Source: Lacibacter sediminis (GTDB lineage Bacteria; Bacteroidota; Bacteroidia; Chitinophagales; Chitinophagaceae). Taken from it: a DNA stretch of 64,000 nucleotides. Position 1 is the first letter of the stretch; the number at the start of each line of letters is the position of its first letter. The notes under the pieces were generated by a model that made no database searches, had not been told where the DNA came from, and worked only from the letters and a program-made list of their open reading frames with translations. Positions 1 through 8,130 of the stretch are shown piece by piece. The stretch lies in the NCBI RefSeq assembly GCF_014168535.1, contig NZ_CP060007.1, positions 4,526,001 to 4,590,000 on the forward strand, read 5' to 3'. Made by a program: the position numbers and the translations under genes.

Positions 1-1028
1 GTTTAGCAGAAATAAGCAGTGTAAGAGCAACCATTGACCATACAGAACTTGGTTTATACAACTCAAATATCCGTTCAATTGTTGCTTACAATACCGATTC
101 AAAAGTGATCGCTACACTTCGCAGCAACGGTATTTTATTTGCGAATGTTGTACCACAAGGCGGCACCATCAGCGGCACTTCATCTGTTGTGCAGTTAGAT
201 GCGTGGAATTGGGAGGACGCTACTTACAAAGCCGATGGACAAATGCACATGAACATGCCAAATTTGTTACCACGCCCAAGTCGTTTTGCTGCATTTCTTG
301 GTCAAACAGAACAAAGAAGCACTGCTGACCAGGTGAAAGAAGCGCTGGGTCGCATAGAAGAGATCAAAGGATTTTTCCGTGAAGCAAAAGCATATCACAA
401 AGAACCAACACATGCAAAAACCAATTTAAAGTTTGAAGCAACCAAAGCTTTGTTTGAAAAAAAGCAAAAGTTGTTTGTGCATTGTGATATCGTGAAAGAA
501 ATGCTGGTGGCAATTGATTTTGCAAAAGAGTTTGGGTTTGATGTAGTGATCGTTGGTGGAAGCGAAAGCTGGCAAATTGCAGACTTGCTGAAGCAGAACA
601 ATATTGCAGTGATCCTTGCTGAGCGTCATGCATTACCTACCTCACCTGATGATGATGTTGATCTTCCTTACAAATCAGCCACCTATTTGCAGGATGCGGG
701 TGTGCTCTTTGCCATCAACGATACAGATGGTTCAACACGTGGTCGTAACCTGCCTTTCAATGCAGGCACTGCTGCCGGTTATGGTATTACGAAAGAGCAG
801 GCATTAAGTTCTATTACACTAAATGCAGCCAAAATTCTGGGTATCGACAAGATTACCGGCTCGCTTGAAGTGGGCAAAGATGCCAATATTGTGGTGAGTG
901 AAGGTGATATTCTGGATATGAGATCAAGCATTATTACCCATGCGTTTATCCAGGGCCGTCAGGTAAGCCTTGATGACAAGCACAAACAGCTGAATGAGCG
1001 TTATAAATACAAATACGGCATCAAATAA
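1..1028 (+). CDS. Amidohydrolase family protein, C-terminal part (5' end outside window)
   Basis: The reading frame is open from base 3 with no start codon in the window, so the gene enters from the left. The GTG at 105 is internal, because protein-like sequence runs before it (LGLYNSNIRS). The visible part has the C-terminal TIM-barrel signature of imidazolonepropionase-like amidohydrolases: NVVPQGG, a DAGVLFAI strand, NLPFNAG, then ALSSITLNAAKILG and the GSLEVGKDANIVV motif that returns to the small beta-sandwich. The N-terminal His-x-His metal ligands lie outside the window, so the substrate cannot be judged. A signal peptide, common in Bacteroidota relatives, also cannot be checked. A strong hairpin terminator follows directly. 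Confidence 0.85.
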   Translation, partial: LAEISSVRATIDHTELGLYNSNIRSIVAYNTDSKVIATLRSNGILFANVVPQGGTISGTSSVVQLDAWNWEDATYKADGQMHMNMPNLLPRPSRFAAFLGQTEQRSTADQVKEALGRIEEIKGFFREAKAYHKEPTHAKTNLKFEATKALFEKKQKLFVHCDIVKEMLVAIDFAKEFGFDVVIVGGSESWQIADLLKQNNIAVILAERHALPTSPDDDVDLPYKSATYLQDAGVLFAINDTDGSTRGRNLPFNAGTAAGYGITKEQALSSITLNAAKILGIDKITGSLEVGKDANIVVSEGDILDMRSSIITHAFIQGRQVSLDDKHKQLNERYKYKYGIK

Positions 1029-1049
1029 CCCGTTTTCCTGATCTTGATA

Positions 1050-1082
1050 AAAAAAGGTTGCCGTAAATCGGCAACCTTTTTT
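1050..1082 (+). terminator. Rho-independent terminator after the amidohydrolase gene
   Basis: A perfect inverted repeat AAAAAAGGTTGCCG / CGGCAACCTTTTTT with a 5-nt loop (TAAAT) starts about 22 bp after the stop codon and ends in a T-run. It ends the rightward amidohydrolase transcript. Confidence 0.92.
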
Positions 1083-1152
1083 CTTTCGTAAGTATAAACA
1101 CTTAGAAAACGTTTATATCTTCACAATACCAAAACAACTAACCACACCCACT

Positions 1153-1551
1153 ATGAAGAAGCTTTTATTTTGTTTGTTCCTCTTAACGGCAGTTTTCTCT
1201 TGCCGTAAGCCACAGGACACTCCGGCCCTGCAAAACATTCTTACACAGGGAACCTGGCGTATCTCCTTATTAAGAAACAATGGCAACAACATTACCTATC
1301 TCTATACAGGCTGGCAGTTTACGTTCAATGCTGATAAAACAATGCAGGTAACTGATGGTGTAACTACCTATAACGGCACATGGACTGAAAATCCTCAGGG
1401 CGATACATTTGAACTGGATATTTCTTCTACTGAGCTTGAACTTGAATATATCAGCAAACTTTGGCACAATGAATTATTGAACCCCAAACAAGTACTGTTC
1501 CATAACGACAGGAATAATCCTACACAGGAATTACAGTTTACAAAACTGTAG
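1153..1551 (+). CDS. Small lipocalin-like lipoprotein
   Basis: 132 aa. The N-terminus is a signal peptide ending in a lipobox (AVFSC, Cys17), so it should be lipid-anchored in the cell envelope. The rest (TQGTWRISLL..., WQFTFNADKTM, GTWTENPQGD, ELQFTKL) is a short beta-strand pattern with a GTW motif like the lipocalin-like domains common in Bacteroidota lipoproteins. No catalytic residues are apparent and function is unknown. It is a monocistronic gene lying between a terminator and a converging gene whose stop codon is only 3 bp away. Confidence 0.7.
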   Translation: MKKLLFCLFLLTAVFSCRKPQDTPALQNILTQGTWRISLLRNNGNNITYLYTGWQFTFNADKTMQVTDGVTTYNGTWTENPQGDTFELDISSTELELEYISKLWHNELLNPKQVLFHNDRNNPTQELQFTKL

Positions 1552-1554
1552 CGA

Positions 1555-2049
1555 TCAGAGTTGCTGTTTTGGATAATCAAAAAACCAGAACTCTTTCTTT
1601 GCTTTTGCAAAATCTTTCCAGTTATCAATATCTGCCTTCACTGCAAAAACAGAACAGGTAGGCATATTATCAACGCTGGTATTCGTGAGCGTGTTGGCAA
1701 ATTCTGTAATGCCATCGTTATGCGAGAAGATAGCAGCTGATGAAATTGAAGCAGGTATACCTGTTATAGTTTGCATCAACACATCAGGTGCTGCAAGGTA
1801 GAGTTGCGATTGAAGCTGCATAATTGTTTCATCAACCTTAAACGTTTGCATGAAAAGAGAGCAGGTTTGTTTTGCCCGTACTGCAGGGCTGCTGATGAAT
1901 GCATCAATCTTTATTTTTCGCTCAAGGAGGCGTTGCGCCATCATAGGTGCATCTTTCAAGCCTCTTGCATTTAATGGCCGGTCAAAATCGTTTTGCGTGG
2001 GATTGTCCCAACTGCTTTTTGCGTGGCGTATGAGTAAGAGCGATTTCAT
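1555..2049 (-). CDS. sixA: SixA-type phosphohistidine phosphatase (histidine phosphatase family)
   Basis: 164 aa. It opens with the histidine-phosphatase motif LLIRHAKSSW (Arg8-His9, His9 being the phospho-acceptor). It also has FDRPLNARG, SSPAVRAKQT (second Arg) and FSHNDGI (second His), the arrangement of SixA proteins, which dephosphorylate phosphohistidine in phosphotransfer proteins. Length matches the family (about 160 aa). It is cytosolic, with no signal peptide. It is transcribed convergently with the lipoprotein gene and separated from the upstream purF-like gene by a terminator. The physiological target in this organism is not indicated by the neighbours. Confidence 0.85.
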   Translation of the reverse strand: MKSLLLIRHAKSSWDNPTQNDFDRPLNARGLKDAPMMAQRLLERKIKIDAFISSPAVRAKQTCSLFMQTFKVDETIMQLQSQLYLAAPDVLMQTITGIPASISSAAIFSHNDGITEFANTLTNTSVDNMPTCSVFAVKADIDNWKDFAKAKKEFWFFDYPKQQL

Positions 2050-2176
2050 GAGTTCACTTATATTTTATTTTAGACACATCGTTTAACCATAAAAATTATC
2101 ATCATTGCCGGACTAAGTTCCTACGATAATTCTTATGGGTAATTCATGTTATTGAAAATAAGCAATCGCTGCCAAT

Positions 2177-2203
2177 AAAAAAACCATCCGAATAATCAGA
2201 TGG
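2177..2203 (-). terminator. Terminator downstream of the purF-like gene
   Basis: Read on the minus strand, CCATC-N10-GATGG is followed by seven T (plus-strand A-run 2177-2183). It lies 100 bp beyond the stop of the amidophosphoribosyltransferase gene and before the sixA start. Confidence 0.6.
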
Positions 2204-2304
2204 CTCTCTTACAAAGTATTTTCCCGGTTTGATTTAAGATTTTAAAGACGGGTATAAAATAAACAACAAAAATTCAGCCAAAGAGTTGTTTCATCTGCTC
2301 TTTT

Positions 2305-4152
2305 TTAATAGCCACGTACATTCTTTCCATCAAGATAATTGAGCAACGCTTTGTTACATACCCTGTTACCTCCCGGCGTTGGATAATTACCTGTAAAATA
2401 CCAATCGCCTGTGTTGGTAGGACAACTTGCATGCAGATCCTCAATGTTCTGATAGATCACCTGTACAGGAGTTGTAAATCCGGCTGGTGTGATGAGTTGT
2501 GCAATTTTATCGCTGATCTCTTCTGTTGTAAATGGTTTATATAACCGGCGAACCACATTCTCCGTATGCAATTGATTATTGCGTTGCATTTCCTTAATGG
2601 TGGTATGAGCTTCATCAATAACATCCGTCATTCCTTTCTCTTTCAGTAACTCAATCGCTGCACGGAAAGCTACAAAATCGCCGAGCTTACTCATGTCAAT
2701 ACCATAACAATCAGGATAGCGAATTTGCGGTGCACTTGATACAACGATGATCTTCTTTGGACCAAGACGACCCAACATACGTACAATACTTTCTTTCAAC
2801 GTTGTACCACGTACGATTGAGTCATCGATCACCACCAATGTATCAACACCTTTCTGTACAGTACCATACGTAATATCATACACATGTTGCACCATTTCAT
2901 TACGGCTGCTGTCTTCTGTAATAAACGTACGCAGCTTCACATCTTTGATCGCAATTTTTTCCTGCCTGATCTTACGTGTGATCATTTCATTCAGCTTCTC
3001 TTCATCAAAATCTTTACCCCAACTCATGATACGCTGCACTTTGATCTGGTTGAGATATTCTTCCATCCCTTTCACCAAACCATAAAAAGCGACTTCAGCA
3101 GTATTGGGTATATAAGAGAAAATGGTATTCTTCAAATCATAATCAATATGCTCAAGAATACGCTTGCTGAGTTTATGACCAAGTGTGATACGTTCACGAT
3201 AAATCTTTTCATCACTGCCTCGGCTGAAATAGATACGCTCAAATGAACAAGCCCTGCGTTCTTTCGGTTCGAGTATCTGTTCAATATGGTATTGCCCGTT
3301 CGGCTCAACGATCAACGCTTGCCCCGGCATTAATTCCAGCACTTCATTTTCACCAACATTAAATGTTGTACGGATTGCTGCACGCTCACTAGCTGCAACA
3401 ATCACTTCGTTATCTACATAATAATAAGCAGGACGAATACCATGGGCATCACGCATCACAAAACTTGCACCATTACCTGTCATTGCACCAATGGTATAAC
3501 CACCATCAAACAACGGTGTTGCTTTTTTCAACACATTGCATAAAGATGGATTGTTAGGATTGAGTTCATCTTCTTTTACCAGAAAATGATGCACTACTTC
3601 CATCATTGCCGCCAGATCACTTTGTTTTTGAAACTCACCCGGATCAATATTCACTAAGCCGAAAAGCTCATCTGTATTTACCAGGTTAAAATTTCCTGCA
3701 AGTGCAAGGTTGCGGGCAGGGTTTGTATTGCGTTTGATGAATGGATGGCAAAACTCTACATTGTTTTTACCCTGTGTACCGTAACGTAAGTGGCCCAACA
3801 TCAACTCACCAAGAAACGGAAGGTGACCCTTCATTAGCCCGGCGTGTTGCTTAATATCGGGTTGATATTTTTCCAATTCAGCTATCTCCTGACCCACTTT
3901 AAAAAACAGATCAGCTATGGGCTGATTGGCACTGCTACGTAACCGATGGAGAAAAGGATAACCCGGTTCTACATCCAATTTAACAGCAGCAATACCGGCA
4001 CCATCCTGTCCACGGTTGTGTTGTTTTTCCATGAGCAGGTACAGCTTATTAAGGCCATACAGCACCGAGCCATATTGTTTCTGGTAATGAGAGAAGGGTT
4101 TGCGTAAACGAATGAAGGCCAAGCCGCATTCGTGTTTTATTTCGTCGCTCAT
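2305..4152 (-). CDS. Amidophosphoribosyltransferase-like protein (PurF family, long form)
   Basis: 615 aa from the ATG at 4152. PurF transfers glutamine-derived ammonia to PRPP, the first step of purine synthesis. The N-terminal Ntn-glutaminase half shows Cys9 after a short propeptide (MSDEIKHE|CG), NRGQDGAG, LGHLRYGT and the NFNLVN region. The C-terminal half has the PRPP-binding loop VVIDDSIVRGTT at about 437-448. It is about 100 residues longer than E. coli PurF (505 aa), with extra sequence around KDWYF-like and C-terminal segments (PTNTGDWYFTGNYPTPGG). This long form recurs in Bacteroidota, sometimes beside a shorter PurF. I chose 4152 because a longer in-frame start at 4203 would fall on the -7 element CAAAGGTA (4201-4208). 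Confidence 0.85.
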   Translation of the reverse strand: MSDEIKHECGLAFIRLRKPFSHYQKQYGSVLYGLNKLYLLMEKQHNRGQDGAGIAAVKLDVEPGYPFLHRLRSSANQPIADLFFKVGQEIAELEKYQPDIKQHAGLMKGHLPFLGELMLGHLRYGTQGKNNVEFCHPFIKRNTNPARNLALAGNFNLVNTDELFGLVNIDPGEFQKQSDLAAMMEVVHHFLVKEDELNPNNPSLCNVLKKATPLFDGGYTIGAMTGNGASFVMRDAHGIRPAYYYVDNEVIVAASERAAIRTTFNVGENEVLELMPGQALIVEPNGQYHIEQILEPKERRACSFERIYFSRGSDEKIYRERITLGHKLSKRILEHIDYDLKNTIFSYIPNTAEVAFYGLVKGMEEYLNQIKVQRIMSWGKDFDEEKLNEMITRKIRQEKIAIKDVKLRTFITEDSSRNEMVQHVYDITYGTVQKGVDTLVVIDDSIVRGTTLKESIVRMLGRLGPKKIIVVSSAPQIRYPDCYGIDMSKLGDFVAFRAAIELLKEKGMTDVIDEAHTTIKEMQRNNQLHTENVVRRLYKPFTTEEISDKIAQLITPAGFTTPVQVIYQNIEDLHASCPTNTGDWYFTGNYPTPGGNRVCNKALLNYLDGKNVRGY

Positions 4153-4200
4153 GATAGTTGTGAGAAGTCGACCTCGGTTCCCCCTTGGCCGATGAAGGCG

Positions 4201-4208
4201 CAAAGGTA
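4201..4208 (-). promoter_or_regulatory. Bacteroidota-type -7 element for the purF-like gene
   Basis: The minus strand reads TACCTTTG, an exact match to TAnnTTTG, 49-56 nt before the ATG at 4152. No clear -33 TTG is present at the usual 17-23 bp distance. Confidence 0.5.
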
Positions 4209-4232
4209 AGAATCAATGCCAACATTACTGCA

Positions 4233-4790
4233 TTAATTAAGCACTGATTCGGGATGAAGGCTTTCAGCCAACCATAAAAACTCCCGAACAAATACATCCA
4301 CATTTTTCTGATAAGCTTCATCGAGCAGGTTTCCGTCTTCGTCGAATTTCTTATCTACTCCCCCAACTACCAACATATGCGGACTGGCAATGCCAAATAA
4401 AGCATTGATCAGCAACTGCATTTGCTGCGTTGCCCGGATACCGCCCATTACTCCGGGGCTGGCTGTAACAATACCAAATGCTTTATGGCTTTGTTTTGGG
4501 TAATGATCCAGCACATTTTTCATGGCTGGCGTATAGCTGCCATTATATTCAGGAGTAACGAGTATGAATGCATGTGCATCGAACATTCGTTTGCTTAATG
4601 GCTTAAACTCTTCCGGTGTTGCATCAACCGATACAAATACGTTCTGGAGCAACGGCAGATCCCATTCTTTTACATCAATGATGTTGACAGTATGCGCTGT
4701 TTTTTCATTGAGCAGTTTTTTAAGAAACAAAGCAACACGATGTGTTACACTATTTTCTCTCGGACTGCCTGATATTATTTCGATGTTCAT
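4233..4790 (-). CDS. NADPH-dependent FMN reductase family protein
   Basis: 185 aa flavodoxin-like reductase. The phosphate-binding loop IISGSPRENS occupies residues 5-14, the LVTPEYNGSYTPAMKNVLD motif is the family hallmark (flavin and dimer contact), and GIVTASPGVMGG follows. Members reduce FMN, quinones, azo dyes or chromate with NAD(P)H in the cytosol. It is the last gene of the leftward redox cluster, with the start codon 3 nt after the stop of the preceding pirin gene, so co-translation is likely. Presence with pirins and OsmC suggests quinone or electrophile detoxification. The substrate is inference. Confidence 0.85.
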   Translation of the reverse strand: MNIEIISGSPRENSVTHRVALFLKKLLNEKTAHTVNIIDVKEWDLPLLQNVFVSVDATPEEFKPLSKRMFDAHAFILVTPEYNGSYTPAMKNVLDHYPKQSHKAFGIVTASPGVMGGIRATQQMQLLINALFGIASPHMLVVGGVDKKFDEDGNLLDEAYQKNVDVFVREFLWLAESLHPESVLN

Positions 4791-4793
4791 TTA

Positions 4794-5504
4794 TTAATGA
4801 TTGATTGGTGATTCAATAATGATCAACTCTGTTTCTTTTATAAATTTAAGGCTCAGCTGGTCGGTTTCCCAAAACCCGGCTGCATCCCTTTTGACAATGT
4901 TGATACCGTTTACTTCGGCTTCGCCTTCCATCAGAAATACAAAAATACCTTTATTAACAGGATTGAACTGATAAGTAACCGACTTCTCTGCTTCAAACCA
5001 ACCGAGACTGAGTTTCGCATTCTGATTGATCCAGCAATGCTGTTGTCCTTCCTCATTGCTCACCACGGTTACCAATTTATTCTTTCGTTTATCTTTTGGA
5101 AAATGCCTTCGCTGATAACGGGGATTGATATTCTGCAGTTTGGGTTCAATCCATATCTGCAGAAAATTTACTTCATCGCTTCCCACGTTGTATTCTTCAT
5201 GTCGCAATCCGCTGCCCGCACTCATGATCTGCACCCAGTCTTTTTCCACTATATCGGCATAACCCATACTATCCTTGTGATTCATCTTTCCGTTCAGCAT
5301 GATGCTGATGATCTCCATATTCTGATGAGGATGTATTCCAAAGCCTTTACCTGCTTCTACAAAATCATCATTGAACACTTTCAACAAACCAAATCCGTTT
5401 TTTGATGGATTATAGTACGATGAAAATGAAAAAGTGAAATTGCTTTTCAACCAGCCAATATCTTTCACTCCTCTTTCCGAACCTTTGAATAAAATGTGTT
5501 GCAT
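4794..5504 (-). CDS. Pirin family protein (YhhW-like), copy 1
   Basis: 236 aa bicupin. The metal ligands of the pirin/quercetinase family are present: His58 and His60 in GIHPHQNMEI, His102 and Glu104 in SGLRHEEYN. FSFSSYYNP, LLKVFNDD and FLQIWIEP are typical of the YhhW subgroup, which oxidises quercetin-like flavonols in vitro. No signal peptide, so cytosolic. It is embedded in an operon between osmC-like (5 nt upstream) and the FMN reductase (3 nt downstream). It is one of three pirins in 4 kb; copies 1 and 3 belong to the same short subgroup and copy 2 to the longer human-pirin-like subgroup. Confidence 0.9.
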   Translation of the reverse strand: MQHILFKGSERGVKDIGWLKSNFTFSFSSYYNPSKNGFGLLKVFNDDFVEAGKGFGIHPHQNMEIISIMLNGKMNHKDSMGYADIVEKDWVQIMSAGSGLRHEEYNVGSDEVNFLQIWIEPKLQNINPRYQRRHFPKDKRKNKLVTVVSNEEGQQHCWINQNAKLSLGWFEAEKSVTYQFNPVNKGIFVFLMEGEAEVNGINIVKRDAAGFWETDQLSLKFIKETELIIIESPINH

Positions 5505-5509
5505 GTATC

Positions 5510-5890
5510 TTAGTTGATCTGTACGTTTAATTCTGATGCTGCTCCCAATGTTTTTGATACAGGACAGTTTTTTGCTACCTGTATCAGTCGCTGCATTTGC
5601 TCATCTGAAAGTTGATGTTCAAATTTCAATTGCCGGGTGATGATTGTTTTACCTTCTTCACGCTTCAACGAAACTGATAGATCAATTGCTCCTACATTCC
5701 ATTGCTTATGATCGGTATACATCCGCAGGGTAACCAATGTGCAACTGCCCAATGCTGATTCTAACAACTCATCAGGTGTTGGTGCAGTATCCATTCCGCC
5801 CTTTTCAACCGGCTCATCAGCATAAAACTGATGACGGCCATTGCTATGCGTTACTTTATACTTTTCTGCGCCAATGCTTGAGTTGATCAT
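5510..5890 (-). CDS. OsmC/Ohr family thiol peroxidase-like protein
   Basis: 126 aa. The family's catalytic cysteine pair is visible: Cys50 in LLESALGSCT and Cys109 in VAKNCPVSKTL. These enzymes reduce organic hydroperoxides using a lipoyl or thiol reductant. The length is slightly short compared with about 140 aa, and it lacks the extended N-terminal dimer arm. It lies in the pirin operon with 5-nt gaps on both sides, which supports a role in hydroperoxide or electrophile stress. It is nearer to the OsmC/YhfA branch than to Ohr, as judged from DTAPTPDELLESALGSC. The exact substrate is not known. Confidence 0.88.
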   Translation of the reverse strand: MINSSIGAEKYKVTHSNGRHQFYADEPVEKGGMDTAPTPDELLESALGSCTLVTLRMYTDHKQWNVGAIDLSVSLKREEGKTIITRQLKFEHQLSDEQMQRLIQVAKNCPVSKTLGAASELNVQIN

Positions 5891-5895
5891 ATTGT

Positions 5896-6756
5896 TTAAT
5901 TAAGATGCCCAAATTTACCGGCATTATAATCATCGATCGCCTGCATAATTTCCTGTTGTGTGTTCATTACAAAAGGACCATACGCTGCAACGGGCTCCGT
6001 AATTGGTTCACCACTTAAGAGTAACAAGTGCGTTTCGTTGTTTGTTTGAATGTGTATCTTTTCCCCACTATTATCAAATACCAGCATTTCACCTTCACGT
6101 GCTACTTTATCATCATTGATGAGCACTGTTCCTTTCAAGACCAATAAAGTTGTATGGTCCCCATCAACCACATTCAGATCGAACGAAGCATCTGCTTTTG
6201 CATGTGCATCAAAAATATTAATGCGGGTGAATGTAGTAGCTGGTCCTTTCACACCGTTCATTTCACCGGCGATAATCCTGATCTTGCCTTTGTCATCTGC
6301 TAATTGTATCTCGGGAATATTGTTCGAACGGATATCCTGGTAAGCGGGTGGAGTTGATTTATCTTTTGCAGGCAAATTCACCCACAGTTGGGCACCATGC
6401 AATAGGCCACCTTTTTTACTGAATTCTTCTTCATGAAATTCTTTGTGCAAGATTCCTGCGCCGGCCGTCATCCATTGCACATCACCTGCGAACAATTTGC
6501 CTTTACCGCCACTGCTGTCTTCATGTGCCAAAGCACCATCCCATAAAATACTTACAGTTTCAAAACCTTTATGCGGATGTACATCTACACCACGAGGATA
6601 TTCAGTTGGCAAGTAAGTTGTCGGTTCAATATAGTCAAGCATCAGGAAAGGGCTCATGTCTTTCCACATTGCCGACGAAATAAATGTTCTCACCTTAAAA
6701 CCATCTCCTACCATATGCGGCGGAGCCGCTTTCCTGATATACTTGATCTGTTTCAT
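5896..6756 (-). CDS. Pirin family protein (long form), copy 2
   Basis: 286 aa, the full-length pirin type. Metal ligands His60 and His62 (VDVHPHKGFETV), His104 and Glu106 (GILHKEFHE) are all present. The N-terminal cupin keeps SPFLMLDY and YPRGVDVHPH, and the C-terminal half has the pirin_C cupin (LLLSGEPITEPVAAYGPFVMN). Cytosolic. It is co-directional and 5 nt from the osmC-like gene; 43 nt separate it from the yceI-like gene upstream. Long pirins can act as quercetinases or as redox-sensing partners of other proteins; which applies here cannot be told from sequence. Confidence 0.92.
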   Translation of the reverse strand: MKQIKYIRKAAPPHMVGDGFKVRTFISSAMWKDMSPFLMLDYIEPTTYLPTEYPRGVDVHPHKGFETVSILWDGALAHEDSSGGKGKLFAGDVQWMTAGAGILHKEFHEEEFSKKGGLLHGAQLWVNLPAKDKSTPPAYQDIRSNNIPEIQLADDKGKIRIIAGEMNGVKGPATTFTRINIFDAHAKADASFDLNVVDGDHTTLLVLKGTVLINDDKVAREGEMLVFDNSGEKIHIQTNNETHLLLLSGEPITEPVAAYGPFVMNTQQEIMQAIDDYNAGKFGHLN

Positions 6757-6799
6757 TTTTTACGATTGCTTTACAAAAACAGGGTTCCACCCGTTTTCA

Positions 6800-7321
6800 T
6801 TATTGTTTTACAAACTGAACATGGAACTGAAGTTTCACCTCATCACTTACTACAACACCACCTGCTTCAGTTACTGCATCCCAACCTAATCCGAATTCTT
6901 TACGTTTGATTTTTCCTTCTGCTTCAAAACCTACTTTTGTTTGTCCCCATGGGTCAACCACTACACCATTGAAATCTGCTTTCAGTTCAACTGGTTTGGT
7001 TACATCACGGATAGTAAGGTCTCCTTTCAATACCAGTCCGTCATCTTTTTTACTAACTGATGTAGAAACAAACTTTAACTCAGGATATTTTTCTGCAGCA
7101 AAGAAGTCATCACTCTTCAGGTGTGTATCTCTTTGTTCGCTGCGTGTATCAACACTATTGATATCTGCAGTAAATGTTACTACTGCATCACTGAAATCTT
7201 CTGCATCAGCAGATAATGTTGCATCAAAGCTTTTGAATTGTCCTGTTACAGTTGTGATCATCAGGTGTTTTACCTTGAAGATAATGTCGCTGTGCGATGC
7301 GTCAATTTTGTACGTTGCCAT
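6800..7321 (-). CDS. YceI family protein, cytosolic form
   Basis: 173 aa, covering one complete YceI/polyprenyl-binding lipocalin-like domain (YKIDASHSDIIFKVKHLMI, then DINSVDTRSEQRDTHLKSDDFF, KGDLTIRDVTKPVEL, KRKEFGLGWD, GGVVVSDEVKLQF). E. coli YceI is periplasmic and binds isoprenoid quinone. This one starts directly with the domain and has no signal peptide, so it probably acts in the cytosol. It sits between pirins 2 and 3 in the redox operon. A quinone-like ligand would fit both neighbours and fold, but that is inference. Confidence 0.9.
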   Translation of the reverse strand: MATYKIDASHSDIIFKVKHLMITTVTGQFKSFDATLSADAEDFSDAVVTFTADINSVDTRSEQRDTHLKSDDFFAAEKYPELKFVSTSVSKKDDGLVLKGDLTIRDVTKPVELKADFNGVVVDPWGQTKVGFEAEGKIKRKEFGLGWDAVTEAGGVVVSDEVKLQFHVQFVKQ

Positions 7322-7369
7322 TTTGTTTGTGTTTAGATTTTTGTTTTTATAAATTGTTGACTTAGACTT

Positions 7370-8083
7370 TTAGTTGAGCATGGGTACTTCCATCAGCAAT
7401 AATCTTGCATCAGAATCTGCAGTAATATTGAGTGTATCTGTTTCGCTGATACCAAGACCATCACGCCTGTTGAGCGCTTCGCCATTGATGGTAACATCGC
7501 CTTCCAGTACAAAAGCATAAACACCACTGTTTGTTCCTTTGAGTTTATGTTCTTTTGTAATGCCTTTATCAAGGTTCCCAAGGCTGAACCATGCATCCTG
7601 GTGAATCCATACACCTTCATCATCTGCATTTGGGCTCAGCACCTGCAGCAAATCATTTTTCATTTTACTTTCATCCAATGTGATCTGTCCGTAACGGGGC
7701 TGCACATTTTTCTTATTTGGGAAAACCCATATCTGCAAGAACTTTACTTCTTTATCCTTGTTGGCATTCATTTCACTATGAGCAATACCTGTGCCTGCAC
7801 TCATCACCTGGATATCGCCTTGCTTAATGATGGCTTCATTACCCATACTGTCTTTATGTTTCAAATCACCACTCAACGGAATTGAAATAATTTCCATGTT
7901 ATCGTGTGGGTGTGTACCAAAGCCCATGCCTGCTGCTACTGAATCATCATTCAGTACACGCAATGCACCGAAATGTATCCGCTCAGGGTTATAATACCCT
8001 GCAAAGCTGAAACTGTGGTAACTATTGAGCCAGCCGTGATTTGCGTGGCCTCTTGTTGCTGCTTTATGTAAGACTGCTTTCAT
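7370..8083 (-). CDS. Pirin family protein (YhhW-like), copy 3; first gene of the redox operon
   Basis: 237 aa from the ATG at 8083 (MKAVLHKAATRG). An earlier in-frame start at 8134 was rejected because it would overlap the marR-like stop and translate through an operator-like site. Ligands are His58, His60 (GTHPHDNMEI), His102, Glu104 (GIAHSEMN). FSFAGYYNPERIHFGALRVLNDD is the classic YhhW signature. It is clearly paralogous to copy 1. The 47-nt gap after the marR-like gene holds a copy of the palindromic element found over the marR promoter (8098-8115), so expression is probably controlled by that regulator. Confidence 0.92.
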   Translation of the reverse strand: MKAVLHKAATRGHANHGWLNSYHSFSFAGYYNPERIHFGALRVLNDDSVAAGMGFGTHPHDNMEIISIPLSGDLKHKDSMGNEAIIKQGDIQVMSAGTGIAHSEMNANKDKEVKFLQIWVFPNKKNVQPRYGQITLDESKMKNDLLQVLSPNADDEGVWIHQDAWFSLGNLDKGITKEHKLKGTNSGVYAFVLEGDVTINGEALNRRDGLGISETDTLNITADSDARLLLMEVPMLN

Positions 8084-8097
8084 AACTATTCCTTTAT

Positions 8098-8115
8098 TAC
8101 ATGTACATACATGCA
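8098..8115. promoter_or_regulatory. Second MarR operator-like site, upstream of pirin copy 3
   Basis: Bases 8101-8115 (ATGTACATACATGCA) are identical to 8601-8615 at the marR promoter. The left arm differs, but TACATGTA (8098-8105) gives a small palindrome of its own. It lies 15-32 nt before the pirin start codon, a position suited to repression or roadblock. Function is inferred from the duplication. Confidence 0.6.
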
Positions 8116-8130
8116 TTTGTTTAAAAAAAA

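Noticed and set aside
4153..4203. Longer start for the purF-like protein
   Set aside because: The sequence is Arg-rich and non-conserved, and the start would fall on the TACCTTTG promoter element.
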